This document shows positions 60,239-64,000 of a DNA stretch of 64,000 bases, piece after piece. Each line of letters opens with the position of its first letter. Position 1 is the stretch's first letter. The translations under genes were made by a program, and so were the position numbers. The notes under the pieces are model-generated. The model worked only from the letters and a program-made list of their open reading frames with translations, searched no databases and was not told the origin of the DNA. Origin of the DNA: Zychaea mexicana (lineage: Eukaryota > Mucoromycota > Mucoromycetes > Mucorales > Lichtheimiaceae); assembly GCF_025766255.1 (NCBI RefSeq), contig NW_026516664.1, positions 806,001 through 870,000 on the forward strand. Direction: 5' to 3'.

Positions 60239-62250
60239 CCGGTTTCCCCGCATTTTTCTCTTGTGCTCTTGACGCTAAAATCCCGTCGTCTTTCATGGAT
60301 TCACCTCGTACACACGCAGACGCAAACACACACACACACACTCACACATACACATGGCCCTTGATTTGTTTTGCTTGTTTCCAAACGCCGCTAGTCCGGG
60401 AACACTTCCTTATTGGGTGCTTCTCCCGGAACATTGTATAAGCCTAATCCTACGCACCACTCAGCTTCCGTGTGAAAACCAAAAGGCAAAGGACACGAAA
60501 AAACAGCCCTGTTAGCATCCAGGAAAACTGGAGAATCTATTTTTTCGTAAAAGTCCCGGAAAGGGCACAACAAGGTCATCATTCCATTCCACCCCCTCTC
60601 CCAGAAAACCCGGACAAACAACTCTGACCTAGAGAACATGTCAAAAGCAAGGCAGAAGATAAAGCATCGAAAAAAGCCAAATTTTGTCTTTTTGGCAGCG
60701 CACGGTCGTTGTCAGATCGGATCTCGACGCTTCTTTTTTGCTGCTGGAAAAAGTAGAGTGACTGCTATGTTGTGAGGTCGCGCAATTCGGTTGCTGGCTT
60801 ACATTGCTTTCCCTCCACAGCATCTGCCTTGTGCAACGCATGTAACTTAGTAAGCACTCTGCTTACGAAGCAGCTGCAAACACCTCTTGTACTACTTCCC
60901 CACAATTTCACACACACACAGAGGCACACGACATCGTTAGAAACTACAACGACAACGCACTACCAACGACTACATATAAGGATCTAATCTTGTTCAGGTG
61001 AGCAGCACAAAAGGTCCTTCTCAGTTCCCCTAACACGGCCAATTATTCGGAAAAAGCTTGCCGATATATGCTTCTTTTAAAGATCCGCCGTGTTATCTCT
61101 CATTTCTCTTATCTCCCCCACATTTCCCGTTCATTGCATCCAAAAGGAGAAAAAGTTCTATCGTATGTTGAATCTTTCACCACAACACTGGTTTATCATC
61201 CATCATCGGCAGCTGCTTCTGTCTATGCTATGTCGATGACTAGCCCTTTGTTCACCTCGGCAGCACAACGCTGCTGTTATACCTATTATGCGTAACCCAA
61301 CACCAACACCATTGTGTGAAAAAAAAAACAAAGAGGAAGCTAGTGCTATGCCTAGTATGAGAATTGCACAACTAGGCGTACGGTTACCAGTGTCTTGAAA
61401 GAATTTCTTGTCGTTGTCACGTTTCCAAAGGTCTAACTGAGTTTGTAGGTGTGATAGGGCATTTGGTTTGCAAGATCCAACGACTACTAGTACAGCTATC
61501 GGCTAGTCTTATAATATGCGGGTCACCAGAGCCGTGTCAAAGAGACCCCAAGTTTGGGTTCCTCCATTCTGCCGTACTGTATTCAACGGGGTGCTTGTTC
61601 TTCGCTTTCTTTTTTGATCATGATGAATGACGTTACCACAAAGTGAGGGATTGCGTCATACATACCATCTCTTTCCTTTCCCCACACACCTCTCTTGTCT
61701 TTGTCCGGTAAAGATGGTCATTATCGAAACTGTTTCGTTATTGGCCATAGTTGCGCCACAGCAACATTATTTCAGCACCCAGGCAAAGGAGGTTCTTTTA
61801 AAACAAGCTGATCACTGCTTAGCATAGATAGGGAGGCTATCACCCTTTCCTTCTTTCTTCCGTTCAATGATGCTGCAAGATAGGTCACGAAAGAGAGAGA
61901 AGGGGGTTTACTACTAGTTCACTTAAGGAAAGAGTTTCTTTTTCCCCTGCCGTGATCTCCTTCGACTCCTTTGGGGTCCCTTTCCAACCGTATTTCATTT
62001 TGCATGTATATCAAAACACATAACACCGCTTGGTCTCATGGTATGGTACAAGTCATATGTACTGTTACTTTAATCATCCTCCCTGTCCCACCCCCAAGTG
62101 ATCAATTATGGTATGCGAGAAAAAAAATCATTTGGCATTCTTCTTGTTGCATAAACTCCTTGTCATTATAAAGGTAGATACTCACTGCAGTGTTTCACCA
62201 CCCAATCATATAGGTCTCCTTCTTAAGATGGCTGTGTTTATTCTTACTAA
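59297..62250. other. Long intergenic region with microsatellites
   Basis: About 2.9 kb with no gene supported. It is rich in simple sequence: TTA repeats near 59,757-59,772, a CT run at about 60,004-60,026 followed by a GT run, and the CA tract below. Frames at 60,772-60,987, 61,068-61,295 and 61,627-61,827 have no domain. Part must be the promoter of the transporter gene. Confidence 0.4.
60204..60237. repeat. CA dinucleotide microsatellite, about 17 units
   Basis: An uninterrupted CA run of about 34 bases, with a second shorter CA tract at about 60,326-60,340. Confidence 0.9.
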
Positions 62251-64000
62251 CTACCAACATAATCCGCCTTGAAACTCTGTACATTCCAAGTGAAGGTCCC
62301 AAACATCTACGTTTTGTAAGCCCCATTGTCCTTCTTCGTTCATATACACTTTCTCCTTGCGCATGATCTCGCCCATGTCAATGTTCTTGTTGTCAGTATG
62401 CTGTTCAGTATTGAACTCCCAGATATTTTGGTGATCCTGATGACAAGTAAATCCCTTCTCGTCGTACACAACGGGAATATCGAATGTCCATGCAGCCGTG
62501 CAGATAAACTCAATATCCATCCTATATTGCAAAACACAGCAACCATCAATATACTGTGCACATGTATGTGTGCGTGTGTGTGTGTGTACCTGACAATGCA
62601 CGTGCCCTTGAACCACACATATCACTCATCCGTTACTCCTTCTACTTTATCTCACATTAACCATCCTCTAGCACCACTTTTTCTTTGATTTGCGCGCGGC
62701 TGCCATCTCTCCCTCTCAGCAACCAGACCATAGTTGAACATTACCATGCAACACCTCCCGCTTCTCTGTAACCTCGAGGGACCTTCCATGTTTCGCGATG
62801 TGCCATTGTGAAATCTCCTGCCTGATCTGCAATCTTCAAAATGTTTTCCGTCGTCACCTTGAGAGGTTCTGGCAATTTGTAGTTGCCCCAGTCTTGATCG
62901 TTAAGTTTGCAGGCACTGAACAAGACATCGTCATCCGCAAAGGGTGGTAGACGCACAATCGAAGGCGGTAATGGATCATGACTGTTACAATAGAGTTTTA
63001 GTATTAACTGAGCTTAATAACCAAGGAGAAAGCGAGTGCTTTATTAAATGATTCTTACATGTTGTGCTGATCTTGGCGTTGGAGATAAATCACGTTTTTC
63101 TCAAACACTCGCGACTTTAATGCATTAAGGAAGTTGTGTGACCAAATATCATCTAATTAGTTATGAATAATTTAGCAACGCGCGCGTTTAGTTCTATCTA
63201 TCAGTTTTTTTCCTCTCTCTCTCTCCCTGCTTTCTATTCTCCAATTCACCCAACACATACAATAGAAAACGCTTTTCTTCCCCTTTGCTGCCTCTCTCTC
63301 TCTATCCACAGAACATACCTTGATTTGTGCACACAATAAATTCGCCACGTGCAAAACGGATGCCAACATTTTTTCCTTCAAATTCATGAAGGGGCGAGTT
63401 TCCTCGGTTGGGTAATGCCTCATGGATCGTTTTAGGTATGCCAATAACTCTGTATGTCAAGTAATCCGAGTGTCGGAAGTGCTAAATAGAAGCCATAATT
63501 TTCCCCTTTTTAGCACCTTTTTTTCCCATTCTTTTAAGCAAACAATAACAAAGTTAAAACTTACGAAAGAATCAATAACACGTCGGCGATCACTAGGTGG
63601 ATTCCATTCCACAATCAATAACTCGATGGTCGTTTTGGAATGTTCGGCAAGCAAATAAGCGCTGTCGATAAAGTTTTGTAATCGATGATGCTGATTGCTA
63701 AAAAGAAATATAAAACAGCATAAATATTTCAAGGTTTATTAGTTTTTTTACTTTACTGCTTGTAGTTACCCAGCATAATCGTCCATTCGAGTCACAATGA
63801 CAATGGACAAGTAGGTATCAGGTACGCTTTCTGCAGAAAGACACTCCTCCCACTCTTGCTTTTCTACAAGTCGGTCATGGGCAACAGCTGTATTGGCAAT
63901 GCAGTCGGCATTAACTGATCCACCCGTCGCTGCTGTATTTTCTTGTTGCCATAATTGTTGAATTGATGATGATTCCCGGAGGGATGTCGAAAACGTAAAG
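62251..64000 (-). CDS. GT2-like (GT-A fold) glycosyltransferase, C-terminal part; runs off the right edge
   Basis: Six exons seen on the minus strand: 63770-64000 (continues past the window), 63565-63697, 63319-63481, 63059-63152, 62745-62981 and 62251-62521, in phase throughout. The part in view begins in a Ser/Gln-rich linker, then TYLSIVIVTRMDDYAGNQ and RLQNFIDS, the start of a GT-A nucleotide-sugar fold. IELLIVEWNPPSDR and KNVGIRFARGEFIVCTNQDD follow, where the acidic pair at the end is the likely metal-binding site. The remainder (VIYLQRQDQHN, AACKLN-type and WGLQNVDVWDLHLE) is less conserved. Such enzymes transfer sugars from nucleotide donors; substrate unknown. The start codon lies outside the window. 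Confidence 0.75.

Noticed and set aside
60092..60364. Frame of 90 codons with His/Thr repeats
   Set aside because: It is the translation of the CA microsatellite.

Overview
The window looks like nuclear DNA of a filamentous fungus, most likely an early-diverging one (Mucoromycota, Mucorales-like). The evidence is protein genes split by many short GT-AG introns (about 45 to 100 nt), typical fungal families (Kes1-type sterol-binding protein, Rom2-type RhoGEF with DEP-like, DH, PH and CNH regions, Ato-type acetate transporter, F-BAR/SH3 protein, RNase P subunit Rpp1), and a mobile-element mix (Helitron, Merlin, L1-like LINE, pogo- and hAT-like elements) common in such genomes. The genus cannot be fixed from sequence reading alone. 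No rRNA, tRNA or CRISPR array was recognised.

The window has two compartments. Bases 1 to about 22,450 are an AT-rich, repeat-dense island of decayed mobile DNA. It holds a Rep gene of CRESS-DNA-virus type with one in-frame stop, a chromodomain scrap cut by a small hAT-like element, a 33-bp minisatellite, a DDE transposase relic, a Helitron of about 5 kb, two copies of a Merlin (IS1595/ISXO2-like) transposon carrying a second, convergent gene, and an L1-like LINE. One 7-exon host-like gene of unknown function (12,441-14,301) sits between the two Merlin copies and has intact splice phases throughout.

Bases 23,796 to 64,000 are ordinary gene space. In order they hold: an F-box protein (+), a mitochondrial CLYBL-like lyase (+, 12 exons), a Cys-rich single-pass LEA2-like membrane protein (+), an F-BAR/SH3 protein (+, 9 exons), Kes1-like (-), relics of a zinc-finger gene (-), a four-TM membrane protein (-), a Rom2-like RhoGEF (-, 10 exons), a nonautonomous pogo element, a Gln/Asn-rich protein (+), an unrecognised spliced gene (-), Rpp1 (-, 6 exons), an Ato-type transporter (-) and a GT2-like glycosyltransferase running off the right edge (-). 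Nearly every exon junction given here was checked by hand for reading-frame phase.

The genes do not form an operon or an obvious pathway. The F-BAR protein and the RhoGEF both belong to families acting in actin, septum and cell-wall control, but nothing in the sequence shows they act together. The most interesting material is in the repeat island: the integrated Rep gene, the two-gene Merlin element, the Helitron with a mutated HUH site, and the LINE whose two reading frames lie in one frame without an in-frame ATG before the second.
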